64,000 nucleotides of DNA from an uncultured Acetatifactor sp. (lineage in GTDB: Bacteria > Bacillota > Clostridia > Lachnospirales > Lachnospiraceae): contig CAKRZO010000014.1 in the NCBI GenBank assembly GCA_934433135.1, positions 1-64,000 on the forward strand, in the 5' to 3' direction. The notes below the pieces were generated by a model, which was not told the origin of the DNA, did not search any database, and was given only the letters and a program-made list of their open reading frames with translations. Each line of letters opens with the position of its first letter. Within the stretch, counting starts at the first letter, position 1. Shown here piece after piece: positions 1 through 6,685 of this stretch. The position numbers and the translations under genes were made by a program.

Positions 1-576
1 GCTTTGTGCATGGGCAGGCGGCAGCTCCGCTTCTTCCTGTTCTGCATTGCCGGAATGGGGGTGTGCCTGCTTTCGGCCTATATCAACACCTTTTTGGCGG
101 CGATGTGCCGGGCGGACGCCCTTGCCGCCACGGCGGAGATTGCGCCGGTGGTGGAAGAAATGATGAAGCTGCTGCCGCTGGTGTTCTATCTTCTGGTCTT
201 CGAGCCGGAGGGGGATAGAATCAAGGCTGCGGCAATAACAGTCGCCCTCGCCTTCGCTACCTTTGAAAATGTGTGCTATCTTATCCAGAACGGTGCGGAC
301 CGCTTCTCCTTCATCTTCTTCCGTGGCTTCGGCACGGGAGCCATGCACGTCCTCTGCGGCTTGATCGTGGGCGGCGGACTTTCGTATGCGTGGCAGCGGA
401 CGTGGCTGAAGATCGCAGGCATCTGCGGGCTGCTGGGCGCGGCCATCACCCTCCACGCCATCTATAACCTGCTCATCGCCCACGGCGGCGCGGCGCAGTA
501 CATCGCCTACGCCCTGCCGGTGCTGCTGGTGGCGGCGGGAAAGCTGTCCGCTTTCCGCCTCGGGCAGAAGAAATAA
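1..576 (+). CDS. PrsW-like intramembrane metalloprotease, 5' end possibly outside window
   Basis: This is an integral membrane protein of the PrsW/CAAX-like protease superfamily. Counting from the TTG at position 4, the hallmark motifs are all present: a Glu-Glu pair in EEMMK (residues 51-55), FEN (87-89), a histidine in HVLCG (115) and a second one in HAIYN (151). These are the expected metal and catalytic residues inside membrane helices. Family members cleave membrane proteins such as anti-sigma factors; small versions are also common as passengers of conjugative elements. The reading frame is open to the left edge, so the true start may lie outside the window; TTG at 4 and ATG at 10 are the only starts visible. 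GC content is high, like the mobile-element remnants that follow. No partner protein is visible, so the substrate is unknown. Confidence 0.72.
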   Translation, partial: ALCMGRRQLRFFLFCIAGMGVCLLSAYINTFLAAMCRADALAATAEIAPVVEEMMKLLPLVFYLLVFEPEGDRIKAAAITVALAFATFENVCYLIQNGADRFSFIFFRGFGTGAMHVLCGLIVGGGLSYAWQRTWLKIAGICGLLGAAITLHAIYNLLIAHGGAAQYIAYALPVLLVAAGKLSAFRLGQKK

Positions 577-591
577 CCGAACATTCACCCC

Positions 592-627
592 TTGAGAGCT
601 GCTTTTTGGCGGCTCTCAAATTTTTTT
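592..627 (+). terminator. Rho-independent terminator after the PrsW-like gene
   Basis: TTGAGAGC (592-599) pairs with GCTCTCAA (612-619), followed directly by a run of T. It lies 16 bases after the stop codon. Confidence 0.8.
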
Positions 628-629
628 GA

Positions 630-785
630 ATAATTAATGTTTTGACCCTTTCCACCTGCTGCCGGAAGTATGACAAGACCAACAGCGGCAATCAGCGGCT
701 GGTGGTCATGGCGAAGCTGCTGGCGGAGGGGGCAACCGTGCAGGAGTTCAGCGTGTTCCTTGTGGATGATCCTGAAATGCCCTGA
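630..785 (+). pseudogene. Fragment of an unidentified mobile-element protein
   Basis: An open stretch of about 50 codons ends at TGA 783-785 and has no proper start or ribosome binding site. From 663 it reads RKYDKTNSGNQRLVV and continues to FLVDDPEMP. The composition resembles the GC-rich PrsW-like gene rather than downstream chromosomal genes. I do not recognise the family. Its position between conjugative-element remnants suggests it is the 3' end of another element gene whose 5' part was lost. Confidence 0.35.
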
Positions 786-787
786 TT

Positions 788-799
788 TATAAGAGACAG
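788..799 (+). other. 12-base match to the Tn5 mosaic end at a composition break
   Basis: The bases TATAAGAGACAG equal the last 12 of the 19-base Tn5 hyperactive mosaic end used in tagmentation libraries. The upstream seven bases do not match. It falls exactly between two unrelated gene fragments, so it may mark an assembly or library artefact rather than a natural junction, or be chance. Confidence 0.3.
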
Positions 800-845
800 G
801 AAAATCAAATGACCTTGCGATACTGAAACGCAGCGTATGTCATAG

Positions 846-1064
846 AGGAAACGACGGCTGCTCTTTAAGTATGGCAGGCTGGCTGATGCGCTGGCCGTTT
901 TGCTCCAGGGTCTTCGGGAGATCTTTCTGATGTACCGGTTCCTGGAGCTGGAGGATCGGGAGATCGGTGAAAAGCTGAGCCTGCCCCGGAGAACGGTCAA
1001 TCATCGCAGGCAGCGAGCCTGTGAGCTGCTGAAAGAACTGATGAGAGGTGACGCGAATGAGTAA
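846..1064 (+). pseudogene. Remnant of a conjugative-element sigma-70-like regulator (region 4)
   Basis: The frame from 846 to TAA 1062-1064 encodes an HTH of sigma region 4 type: YRFLELEDREIGEKLSLP followed by RRTVNHRRQRACELLKEL. This matches the pattern of the small sigma-like regulators of Tn916/Tn1549-type elements (Tn916 orf7 position). The N-terminal half is missing and there is no start codon or ribosome binding site, so the gene is 5'-truncated. Its stop overlaps the start of the next remnant, as the corresponding genes are arranged in intact elements. Assignment rests on motif recognition, not alignment. Confidence 0.6.
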
Positions 1065-1107
1065 GCACAAGTTGATCCCGTATCCGGTGATTTATTTACG
1101 CTGGTAA
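1057..1107 (+). pseudogene. Start of a Tn916-orf8-like HTH protein, broken after 12 codons
   Basis: The ATG at 1057 overlaps the end of the sigma remnant and reads MSKHKLIPYPVI before diverging to YLRW and stopping at 1105-1107. The opening is typical of the helix-turn-helix (HTH_16) proteins encoded just after the sigma-like gene in Tn916/Tn1549 relatives, which continue for about 70-80 residues. The break after PYPVI marks the right edge of the element debris; ordinary chromosomal sequence follows. Confidence 0.55.
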
Positions 1108-1236
1108 CACTCCGTACCGCAGGAGTTGCTCTGAACTGATGGGAAGAATTCATCTCAACTATCGCTTTATCGTAGGATTCAACTTTCCCATTTTTGCTCA
1201 TGCCGTTGATTGTTAAAAACAGGCTCAGCTTATCCA

Positions 1237-1266
1237 ACACCCCGCTGTGCCGGCATAGCGGGGTGT
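1237..1266. terminator. Perfect 10-bp inverted repeat, probable terminator
   Basis: ACACCCCGCT (1237-1246) and AGCGGGGTGT (1257-1266) form a perfect hairpin with a 10-base loop. It ends just before the stop codon of the minus-strand Dabb gene (1268), so it most likely terminates that transcript. No clean T run is visible on either side. Nothing else is recognisable between 1108 and 1236. Confidence 0.55.
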
Positions 1267-1267
1267 C

Positions 1268-1585
1268 TTAGTTTTCAGCCTTGGTATCCTCATAGTCCAG
1301 GCACATTCTGGTGGCGGTAAAAGGGCGCACTTTTCCATTTGCAACTGCTAAATGCTCCGGGTGCACTGCATATCCTTTTAAGGCCGCTTCGTTTTCAAAA
1401 GAAGAATCCAGCATCACGTCCGCATTGGAAGTTTCCAGCCCCCGGATGCACACATGAATATCCAAAAGTCCGGGAATCTTTCCTTTCAGCCCCTCCAGAC
1501 CTTCCTTGATTTCCTTTTTCACCGTTTCCTTTTCTTCTACAGACAACTCATCCTTTAATTTCCATAGTATAATGTGTTTTACCAT
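1268..1585 (-). CDS. Dabb-domain (stress-responsive alpha/beta barrel) protein
   Basis: A 105-residue protein, the normal length for a single Dabb domain. It starts MVKHIILWKLKDE, the usual first strand of the family (Val-Lys-His followed by hydrophobic residues), and keeps the ELSVEE helix and the central IRGLETSNADVMLDSSF segment. Dabb proteins are small dimeric ferredoxin-like folds whose roles range from stress response to cyclase-like chemistry; none can be assigned here. A purine-rich AAGGAAGG precedes the start. It shares orientation with the upstream AraC regulator gene but is separated by about 220 bp containing a repeat-like palindrome, so co-transcription is uncertain. Confidence 0.82.
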   Translation of the reverse strand: MVKHIILWKLKDELSVEEKETVKKEIKEGLEGLKGKIPGLLDIHVCIRGLETSNADVMLDSSFENEAALKGYAVHPEHLAVANGKVRPFTATRMCLDYEDTKAEN

Positions 1586-1614
1586 TTTGTTGTTTCTTCC
1601 TTCCTTTGTATTTT

Positions 1615-1662
1615 GTTACAGCAGCGGAAAAATTTTGCGACCGGCGCGGCTGAACTGTTACC
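1615..1662. repeat. Short degenerate copy of the GTAACAGTTCA palindromic element
   Basis: Read on the minus strand the right end is GTAACAGTTCAGC and the left end GCTGCTGTAAC, an imperfect inverted repeat of 48 bp. The end sequence matches the better copies at 5331 and 33561. It sits between the AraC and Dabb genes. The internal part is not shared with the other copies, so this may be a deletion derivative. Confidence 0.4.
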
Positions 1663-1806
1663 GTATTTTGCATCTTTCTGTGGTCTATAACACTCAGAAT
1701 AGCATATTTGCAAAAGCAATTTCAACTCTTCGGAGCATCGATTCCTGCGAAACACTCATATGTCCAGAATTTTTCACAAAGAAACCGGAACATTTTAACT
1801 AAATCC

Positions 1807-2802
1807 TCAAACTGATTTTTTCAGAATCTGCGAGGGATTTCGTCCTGTTTCTCTTTTCAAAAAAGCGGAGAAGTAGGGCTGGCTGTCAAATCCAAGCCGG
1901 TACGCCGTTTCGGTAACGCTGCAGCCGTCTTCCAGAAAACGCAACGCCGCTTTTACTTTTAGCTGCAGGAAATACTTATGAACACTGATTCCGGCATATT
2001 TTTGGAAAATACGTTTCAGTCCTGCTTCACTGGTACCGACAAATCCGGCAATCTCCGCCACGGACGGCTGTGCGCATACCATACTGTTCATATAATTTAC
2101 TGCGTGTCGGAAAAGAAGTGCATCCTGTGCAGCGGAAGTCCTGGCAATCGTCCCTTCTTCCGCCAAAGACAGAACCAGCTGACAGACATAAGATGCCACC
2201 ATCTGGGAATAAGTGGGAATCTCCGAAAAGGAGGACATATATCCTGTCGTGGCCGGCTCCGGGATTTCCGGTTCCGCAATTTTTAATCCTGCAGTTTCCG
2301 ATTTCGCTGTTTCGAATTCCACGACTTCGGATTCTTTAATTTCCGATCCTGCAGTTTTCCTCTCGGCTGTTTCAGATTCCGCTATTGCTTTTTCCACAAA
2401 GGTATCCGGATCCGTTTTTTTTCGGGATCGTACGTAGGAAAGCAATACCTGCAGAATATCCTGCTGCATTGCAGAAAGCTGAAACACCTTATTTTTCAAA
2501 TAATCCTCAAGAATTCCCTCCGGTGTAAAGGAAAAAATCAAAAGCTTTGTTTTTTCCCCGGAAGTCACATAAAATTTGTGAAACTCCAAAGGCTTATGAA
2601 AAATAATTTCACCTTCCGTCATGTTATAGACTCTTTCATCTCCGGAAACACACAGGCTCCCCTCCAGAATGCAGACGCATTCCCAGAAATTATGGCTTTC
2701 TCCCCGAAAATGATATCCGGGTTGATATTCCCCTTCAAAAAAAGAAAAAAATTCTTTTATGGAAATCTGATTTTCCACTGGCTTGCCGATCCATATACCC
2801 AT
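1807..2802 (-). CDS. AraC-family transcriptional regulator with cupin sensor and repeat insert
   Basis: A 331-residue cytoplasmic regulator. The N-terminal third is a cupin-like sensor (FRGESHNFWECVCILEGSL, then a His-containing EFHKFYV strand). The C-terminal 100 residues hold two HTHs of AraC type, ending SQPYFSAFLKRETGRNPSQI. Between them, roughly residues 136-184, lies a repetitive Glu/Ser/Thr/Ala stretch of about nine pentapeptides that is not normal for the family. I chose ATG 2802 because GGAGG (2810-2814) lies 7 bases upstream; an in-frame ATG at 2823 lacks a site. The gene is divergent from the Gfo/Idh/MocA oxidoreductase, the probable target. The inducer is unknown but likely a sugar. 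Confidence 0.85.
   Translation of the reverse strand: MGIWIGKPVENQISIKEFFSFFEGEYQPGYHFRGESHNFWECVCILEGSLCVSGDERVYNMTEGEIIFHKPLEFHKFYVTSGEKTKLLIFSFTPEGILEDYLKNKVFQLSAMQQDILQVLLSYVRSRKKTDPDTFVEKAIAESETAERKTAGSEIKESEVVEFETAKSETAGLKIAEPEIPEPATTGYMSSFSEIPTYSQMVASYVCQLVLSLAEEGTIARTSAAQDALLFRHAVNYMNSMVCAQPSVAEIAGFVGTSEAGLKRIFQKYAGISVHKYFLQLKVKAALRFLEDGCSVTETAYRLGFDSQPYFSAFLKRETGRNPSQILKKSV
2252..2395. repeat. Degenerate 15-bp minisatellite inside the AraC gene
   Basis: About nine to ten imperfect 15-bp units, each encoding a pentapeptide of the type ESETA, ERKTA, GSEIK, ESEVV, EFETA, KSETA, GLKIA. The period is a multiple of three, so the frame is kept. It lies between the sensor and DNA-binding domains. 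Confidence 0.75.
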
Positions 2803-2952
2803 AGCTCTCCCTCCTGCAAGCATGTTGCGCCGAAAATCGTATATTACTGAGCGATATTTCTATTTCTATCTGTTTTTTGATATGTTATGATTAAAGTACC
2901 ACAAAAAAACAAGAAAGTAAAGAGTAACCACAGAACAGGAGGAATTTATCAG

Positions 2953-4158
2953 ATGTACCACGAGATTAAAATTGGATTTATCGGACTGGGCGGCAGAGGA
3001 TTGTCTTTATTAAAAGACGTGGTTCTGGCACAGGGAGAACAGGTAACAGCAGTATGTGATGCTTACGCAGACCGGGCAGAGGCCGGCGCAAAGGCCGTAG
3101 AAGAAGCCGGACAGCCTTGTCCGGCAATCTGTCTGAATTATCGGGATGTAATCGAAATGGAAACGGTCAATACCATTATCATTGCCACAGCTTGGGAGAG
3201 CCATGTAGAAATCGCAGTGGCTGCCATGAAAGCCGGTAAGGCGGTTGCCATGGAAGTGGGCGGCGCCTACAGTCTGGAACAATGCTATGAACTGGTCAAA
3301 ACCTATGAAGAAACCGGCACACCGTTTATGTTTTTGGAAAACTGCTGTTTCGGCAGGCGGGAAATGATGGTGCTGCACATGAAAGAGCTGGGAGTGCTGG
3401 GAAAAATCGTTCACTGTAGCGGCGGTTATCACCATGACTTGCGTAAAGAAGTTGCTTTCGGAAGAGAAAAACGGCATTATAGACTTCGCAACTACTTAAG
3501 CAGGAACTGCGAAAACTATCCCACCCACGATCTGGGGCCTATCGCCAAGGTTTTAAATATCAATCACGGCAACCGTATGCTGACACTGTCTTCCACAGCT
3601 TCCATAGCAGAAGGATTAAAGGATTATATTCAGCGAACCAAGCCGGAAGATACTTTTTTAAAGGAGAAAGAGTTTAAACAAGGGGATATCGTAACAACTG
3701 TCATTAAATGTGCAGGCGGTGAGACCATTGTCCTGACATTGGATACCACCCTTCCCAGATACTACAGCCGCGGATTTACCGTAAGAGGTACGAGAGGAAT
3801 GTATGAAGAAGCAACCGATTCCGTTTTTTTAGACAGACCGGAAGACATTGCGCATGATTTTGACTGGAAAAAAGAATGCTTTGGCAATGCGGAGGAATAT
3901 GCCAGGGAATACGAGCATCCCCTCTGGAAACAATATCGGGAGGAGGGGGTTCAGGGAACTCATGATGGCATGGACTGGTTGGAATTCAGGCAATTCTTTA
4001 AAGCCTTAAGGGAAGGCAGTCCCATGCCGGTAGATGTTTACGATGCAGTCAGCTGGATGGCTGTTTCCGCCCTTTCTGAAGTATCCATAGCCAAAGGAGG
4101 CGCTGTTGTGGAAATTCCGGATTTTACAAATGGCAGATGGCTGCTTGCAAATGCCTGA
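2953..4158 (+). CDS. Gfo/Idh/MocA-family NAD(P)-dependent oxidoreductase
   Basis: A 401-residue oxidoreductase with an N-terminal Rossmann fold: IGFIGLGGRGLSLL is the dinucleotide-binding loop (GxGGRG), followed by VCDAYADR and the IIATAWESH segment. The usual EKP motif of the family is replaced by MEVGGAYS, as in the branch related to GH109 glycosidases and inositol-type enzymes. The C-terminal half contains FLENCCFGRREMMVL and an HDLGP motif near the presumed active site. ATG 2953 is chosen because AGGAGG precedes it closely; upstream in-frame codons lack such a site. It is divergent from the AraC regulator. The substrate is probably a sugar or sugar acid, but a redox-neutral glycosidase role cannot be excluded. 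Confidence 0.85.
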   Translation: MYHEIKIGFIGLGGRGLSLLKDVVLAQGEQVTAVCDAYADRAEAGAKAVEEAGQPCPAICLNYRDVIEMETVNTIIIATAWESHVEIAVAAMKAGKAVAMEVGGAYSLEQCYELVKTYEETGTPFMFLENCCFGRREMMVLHMKELGVLGKIVHCSGGYHHDLRKEVAFGREKRHYRLRNYLSRNCENYPTHDLGPIAKVLNINHGNRMLTLSSTASIAEGLKDYIQRTKPEDTFLKEKEFKQGDIVTTVIKCAGGETIVLTLDTTLPRYYSRGFTVRGTRGMYEEATDSVFLDRPEDIAHDFDWKKECFGNAEEYAREYEHPLWKQYREEGVQGTHDGMDWLEFRQFFKALREGSPMPVDVYDAVSWMAVSALSEVSIAKGGAVVEIPDFTNGRWLLANA

Positions 4159-4168
4159 AGGGCATTTG
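4148..4168 (+). other. Hairpin enclosing the oxidoreductase stop codon
   Basis: CAAATGCC (4148-4155) pairs perfectly with GGCATTTG (4161-4168), and the TGA stop lies in the loop. There is no immediate T run (a T-rich stretch follows about 25 bases later), so it may act in 3'-end stability rather than as a classic terminator. Confidence 0.45.
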
Positions 4169-4209
4169 TGAACCCACAGTTAGAAATTAGAGATTTTTTA
4201 TCAAAACCA

Positions 4210-4239
4210 TTGACACTATTGATGCCCATATGGTAAACT
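4210..4239 (+). promoter_or_regulatory. Candidate sigma-A promoter for the zinc-ribbon genes
   Basis: TTGACA (4210-4215), an 18-base spacer and TAAACT (4234-4239), about 70 bases before the first zinc-ribbon gene. Confidence 0.5.
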
Positions 4240-4310
4240 GAACAAAAAGTTAGTGATCGTGACATATTTTTATAATATTGTTCTGTTTGATTGAGTGAAA
4301 GGGGGATCCA

Positions 4311-4640
4311 ATGAAATATTGTGTGCATTGCGGTGCCGAGATACACGATGAAGCAGTGATTTGCGTAAAATGCGGATGCAAAGTGGAACCGGAAAGACCC
4401 GTTGTTGTCCGGGAATCAAAGGACGATGCTATGAACACAGTCATAAAAGTCTTTTTAATCTTGGGCTGTATTTCACAAGGCTGGTTGATTATTCCGTTAG
4501 CATGGTGTATTCCTATTACAGTTGTTATCTTTAATTCTATGCGTGACAAAAAAATAATCAGCACCGGTATGAAGGTCTGTGTGCTTTTATTTGTTAACCT
4601 GATAGCAGGTATTTGTTTGTTGTGTATGGATGATAATTGA
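4311..4640 (+). CDS. Small zinc-ribbon membrane protein
   Basis: A 109-residue protein with an N-terminal zinc ribbon (Cys4-Cys7 and Cys18-Cys21, with an extra Cys23) followed by a short charged linker and two hydrophobic segments (about residues 46-75 and 85-105). This zinc-ribbon-plus-membrane layout is common in Clostridia; the function is unknown. A strong GGGGG site precedes the ATG. The ribbon closely resembles that of the next gene (MKYCxxCG and VICxxCGC in both), so the pair probably arose by duplication of the ribbon module with different membrane parts. Confidence 0.75.
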   Translation: MKYCVHCGAEIHDEAVICVKCGCKVEPERPVVVRESKDDAMNTVIKVFLILGCISQGWLIIPLAWCIPITVVIFNSMRDKKIISTGMKVCVLLFVNLIAGICLLCMDDN

Positions 4641-4706
4641 ATCATCATCTATCAATACATACTACACTATATTATTTATTCTATTTTTTAAAGGAGGACA
4701 TTGACC

Positions 4707-5210
4707 ATGAAATACTGTTCCAAATGTGGTAAGGAAATCAATGATGACGCTGTTATTTGCACGAATTGTGGGTGCCGTGTAGATAACAAAGCTACCGGCG
4801 GCTCCGGTCCTGTAGGACAGCTGAAGACCAACCGGAGTCTTTTGAAATTTATTCTGTTGTCGATAATTACCTTCGGCATCTACGGTCTGGTTGTAATGTC
4901 TGCTGTCAGCACTGACATTAACACAATTGCAGGCAGATACGATGGAAAGAAAACCATGCACTATTGTCTGGTTGTTTTCATCTTCTCCTGGCTTACTTTC
5001 GGAATCGTTCCTATTGTCTGGAGCCACAAAATATCTAACAGAATCGGTAACGAATTAACCCGTAGAGGAATTTCGTACAGTTTTGATGCAAGCACATTTT
5101 GGCTGTGGAACGTTCTTGGCAGCTTGATTATTGTTGGACCGTTTATCTATATACATAAACTTTTGACATCTATGAATCTTCTGGCTGCAGATTATAATGT
5201 GAATGGCTGA
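4707..5210 (+). CDS. Zinc-ribbon protein with DUF4234 membrane domain
   Basis: A 167-residue protein: zinc ribbon (Cys4, Cys7, Cys18, Cys21), a Gly/Ser linker, and a DUF4234 domain with three to four membrane helices. The DUF4234 signature is visible as SIITFGIYGLV and, later, FSWLTFGIVPIVW and NRIGNELTRRGI. The role of the family is not known. ATG 4707 follows AAGGAGG (4691-4697) at normal spacing; a TTG six bases earlier is less likely. Probably co-transcribed with the preceding zinc-ribbon gene (66-bp gap), ending at the terminator at 5241. Confidence 0.82.
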   Translation: MKYCSKCGKEINDDAVICTNCGCRVDNKATGGSGPVGQLKTNRSLLKFILLSIITFGIYGLVVMSAVSTDINTIAGRYDGKKTMHYCLVVFIFSWLTFGIVPIVWSHKISNRIGNELTRRGISYSFDASTFWLWNVLGSLIIVGPFIYIHKLLTSMNLLAADYNVNG

Positions 5211-5240
5211 TTGTATGTGAAATATGCCAAAGAGAACAGC

Positions 5241-5274
5241 AAACAGAGCGGAGCACGCGCTTCGCTCTGTTTTT
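5241..5274 (+). terminator. Rho-independent terminator after the zinc-ribbon genes
   Basis: AAACAGAGCG (5241-5250) pairs with CGCTCTGTTT (5263-5272), followed by T. Confidence 0.85.
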
Positions 5275-5330
5275 GCTACACCTGTAACTTGTCCTTTTTC
5301 CTGTAATTCCTCTTAAAAGCCTTATTTTAT

Positions 5331-5423
5331 GTAACAGTTCAGACAAGCATTTATGAAGGCTGATTTCATGCTTGCATGAAAATCTACCTTTATGAATGCT
5401 TGTCTGATTGTCTGAACTGTTAC
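5331..5423. repeat. Palindromic intergenic element, GTAACAGTTCAGAC family
   Basis: A 93-bp near-palindrome. The left end GTAACAGTTCAGAC continues with AAGCAT, and the right end is its complement ending GTCTGAACTGTTAC, with an 8-base insertion in the right arm. A second perfect hairpin TTTCATG-CTTG-CATGAAA sits in the centre. The centre is shared with the copy at 33561, which shows that these are members of one dispersed family. It carries no gene, and ends close to the 3' end of the rubrerythrin gene. Confidence 0.8.
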
Positions 5424-5436
5424 TATTTTATGACCA

Positions 5437-5979
5437 CTACTTACCAAAATATCTCTTCAGAAGACCTTCGAAGGCCTTACCATGTCTTGCTTCATCGCGA
5501 GCCATTTCATGAACAGTATCATGAATGGCATCCAGTCCCAATTCTTTGGCACGTTTTGCAAGGTCGAATTTACCTGCCGTTGCGCCATTCTCTGCATCCA
5601 CTCTCATTTCCAGATTTTTCCTGGTAGAATCGGTCACCACTTCTCCTAAAAGCTCTGCAAATTTAGCAGCATGCTCTGCTTCTTCATAAGCAGCCTTCTC
5701 CCAGTACAATCCGATCTCCGGATAACCTTCTCTGTGTGCTACTCTTGCCATAGCAAGGTACATGCCGACTTCAGAGCATTCTCCCTCAAAATTGGCACGC
5801 AGATCCATCAGAATATCTTCTCTTACACCCTTGGCAACGCCTACTACATGCTCGGCTGCCCATACCTTGTCCTCTGCCTGAACCGTAAATTTCTCTGCTG
5901 GAGCCTTACAAATAGGGCAAAACTCCGGTGCTGAATCTCCTTCATGAACGTAACCACATACCTGACATACAAATTTCAT
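5437..5979 (-). CDS. Reverse rubrerythrin (NADH peroxidase-type)
   Basis: A 180-residue cytoplasmic oxidative-stress protein. The N-terminus is a rubredoxin domain with an iron site (Cys5-Cys8 and Cys21-Cys24), followed by a ferritin-like di-iron domain with EGECSEVG and EEAEHAAKF, and later DEARHGKAFEG, which supply the Glu/His ligands. The order rubredoxin then ferritin is that of reverse rubrerythrins of Clostridia, which reduce hydrogen peroxide and oxygen with NADH-derived electrons. An AAAGGAG site precedes the start. The PerR-like gene lies immediately upstream on the same strand, a typical pairing in anaerobes, so peroxide-dependent derepression is likely. Confidence 0.92.
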   Translation of the reverse strand: MKFVCQVCGYVHEGDSAPEFCPICKAPAEKFTVQAEDKVWAAEHVVGVAKGVREDILMDLRANFEGECSEVGMYLAMARVAHREGYPEIGLYWEKAAYEEAEHAAKFAELLGEVVTDSTRKNLEMRVDAENGATAGKFDLAKRAKELGLDAIHDTVHEMARDEARHGKAFEGLLKRYFGK

Positions 5980-6051
5980 AGTTTTTTCTCCTTTACTTTG
6001 ATAAAATTTTTGTTGGTTTCTATTTTACCCTTATGGGTTTTTCCCAGCTTA

Positions 6052-6079
6052 GAATACACATTGAAACACTGGTGTATTC
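6052..6079. promoter_or_regulatory. 8-bp inverted repeat between perR-like and rubrerythrin genes
   Basis: GAATACAC (6052-6059) and GTGTATTC (6072-6079) with a 12-base centre, about 75 bp upstream of the rubrerythrin start. It has no T tail, so an operator is as likely as a terminator. Confidence 0.4.
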
Positions 6080-6118
6080 CGGAATGCATAACAATAAGCC
6101 TAAAATACCGGAAGTTCT

Positions 6119-6511
6119 TTATGCGGAACTTTCCTTCGTGCATCCGCCGCATGTGCCGTAAAAATAGGCGACATGTCCGGCTATTTTCCCATCAAAGCCT
6201 GCTCCGGCAAGCTCATCAATCTGTCCTAAATCCTTCACCGTAAGATCAATCACGCTGCCGCAGTGTGTACAGACGAAATGATAATGCGGAGAGGTATCAG
6301 CATCAAAATGATCTACACCATCTCCTACCCTAAGCCTCTGGATCTCACCCTTGTCCGCAAGCAAAGTCAGATTGCGATAGACCGTCCCCAAGCTGATATT
6401 CGGCTCCTGCTGCCGTACATTCATATATACCATATCAGCCGTAGGATGATCCTTACGGGTTAAGAGAAAAGCTTTTATCATCTCTCTTTGTCGGCTGTAT
6501 TTCAGGGACAT
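6119..6511 (-). CDS. Fur/PerR-family metal-dependent repressor
   Basis: A 130-residue winged-helix repressor. The DNA-binding domain shows HPTADMVYMNVRQQ and ISLGTVYRNLTLL, the standard Fur-family recognition region. The dimerisation domain carries VDHFDADTSPHYHFVC with two CxxC pairs (CTHC and CGGC) for structural zinc. The D in VDHFD and the HYHF pattern fit PerR, where an aspartate helps bind iron and a histidine is oxidised by peroxide. The ribosome binding site GGGAGG is good. The neighbouring rubrerythrin supports a PerR role, but Fur or Zur specificity cannot be excluded by sequence alone. Confidence 0.87.
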   Translation of the reverse strand: MSLKYSRQREMIKAFLLTRKDHPTADMVYMNVRQQEPNISLGTVYRNLTLLADKGEIQRLRVGDGVDHFDADTSPHYHFVCTHCGSVIDLTVKDLGQIDELAGAGFDGKIAGHVAYFYGTCGGCTKESSA

Positions 6512-6685
6512 GCTTTCCTCCCTTCTTTTAATTCAACATTGATAACTGTTACTGTTTTTATTATACATAATTTTTTTAGAAAGTCAATACAGTTTAGAAA
6601 AGTTTTCTATATTTTTTTCCCCTTTTTTACAAAAAATATGGTAGAATAATACCATAGCTTTTCAATGTGAAAACAAATTGCTTTT

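Noticed and set aside
1001..1240. Minus-strand open frame across the element debris
   Set aside because: It runs antisense to the recognisable sigma-like and HTH remnants and has no recognisable features.
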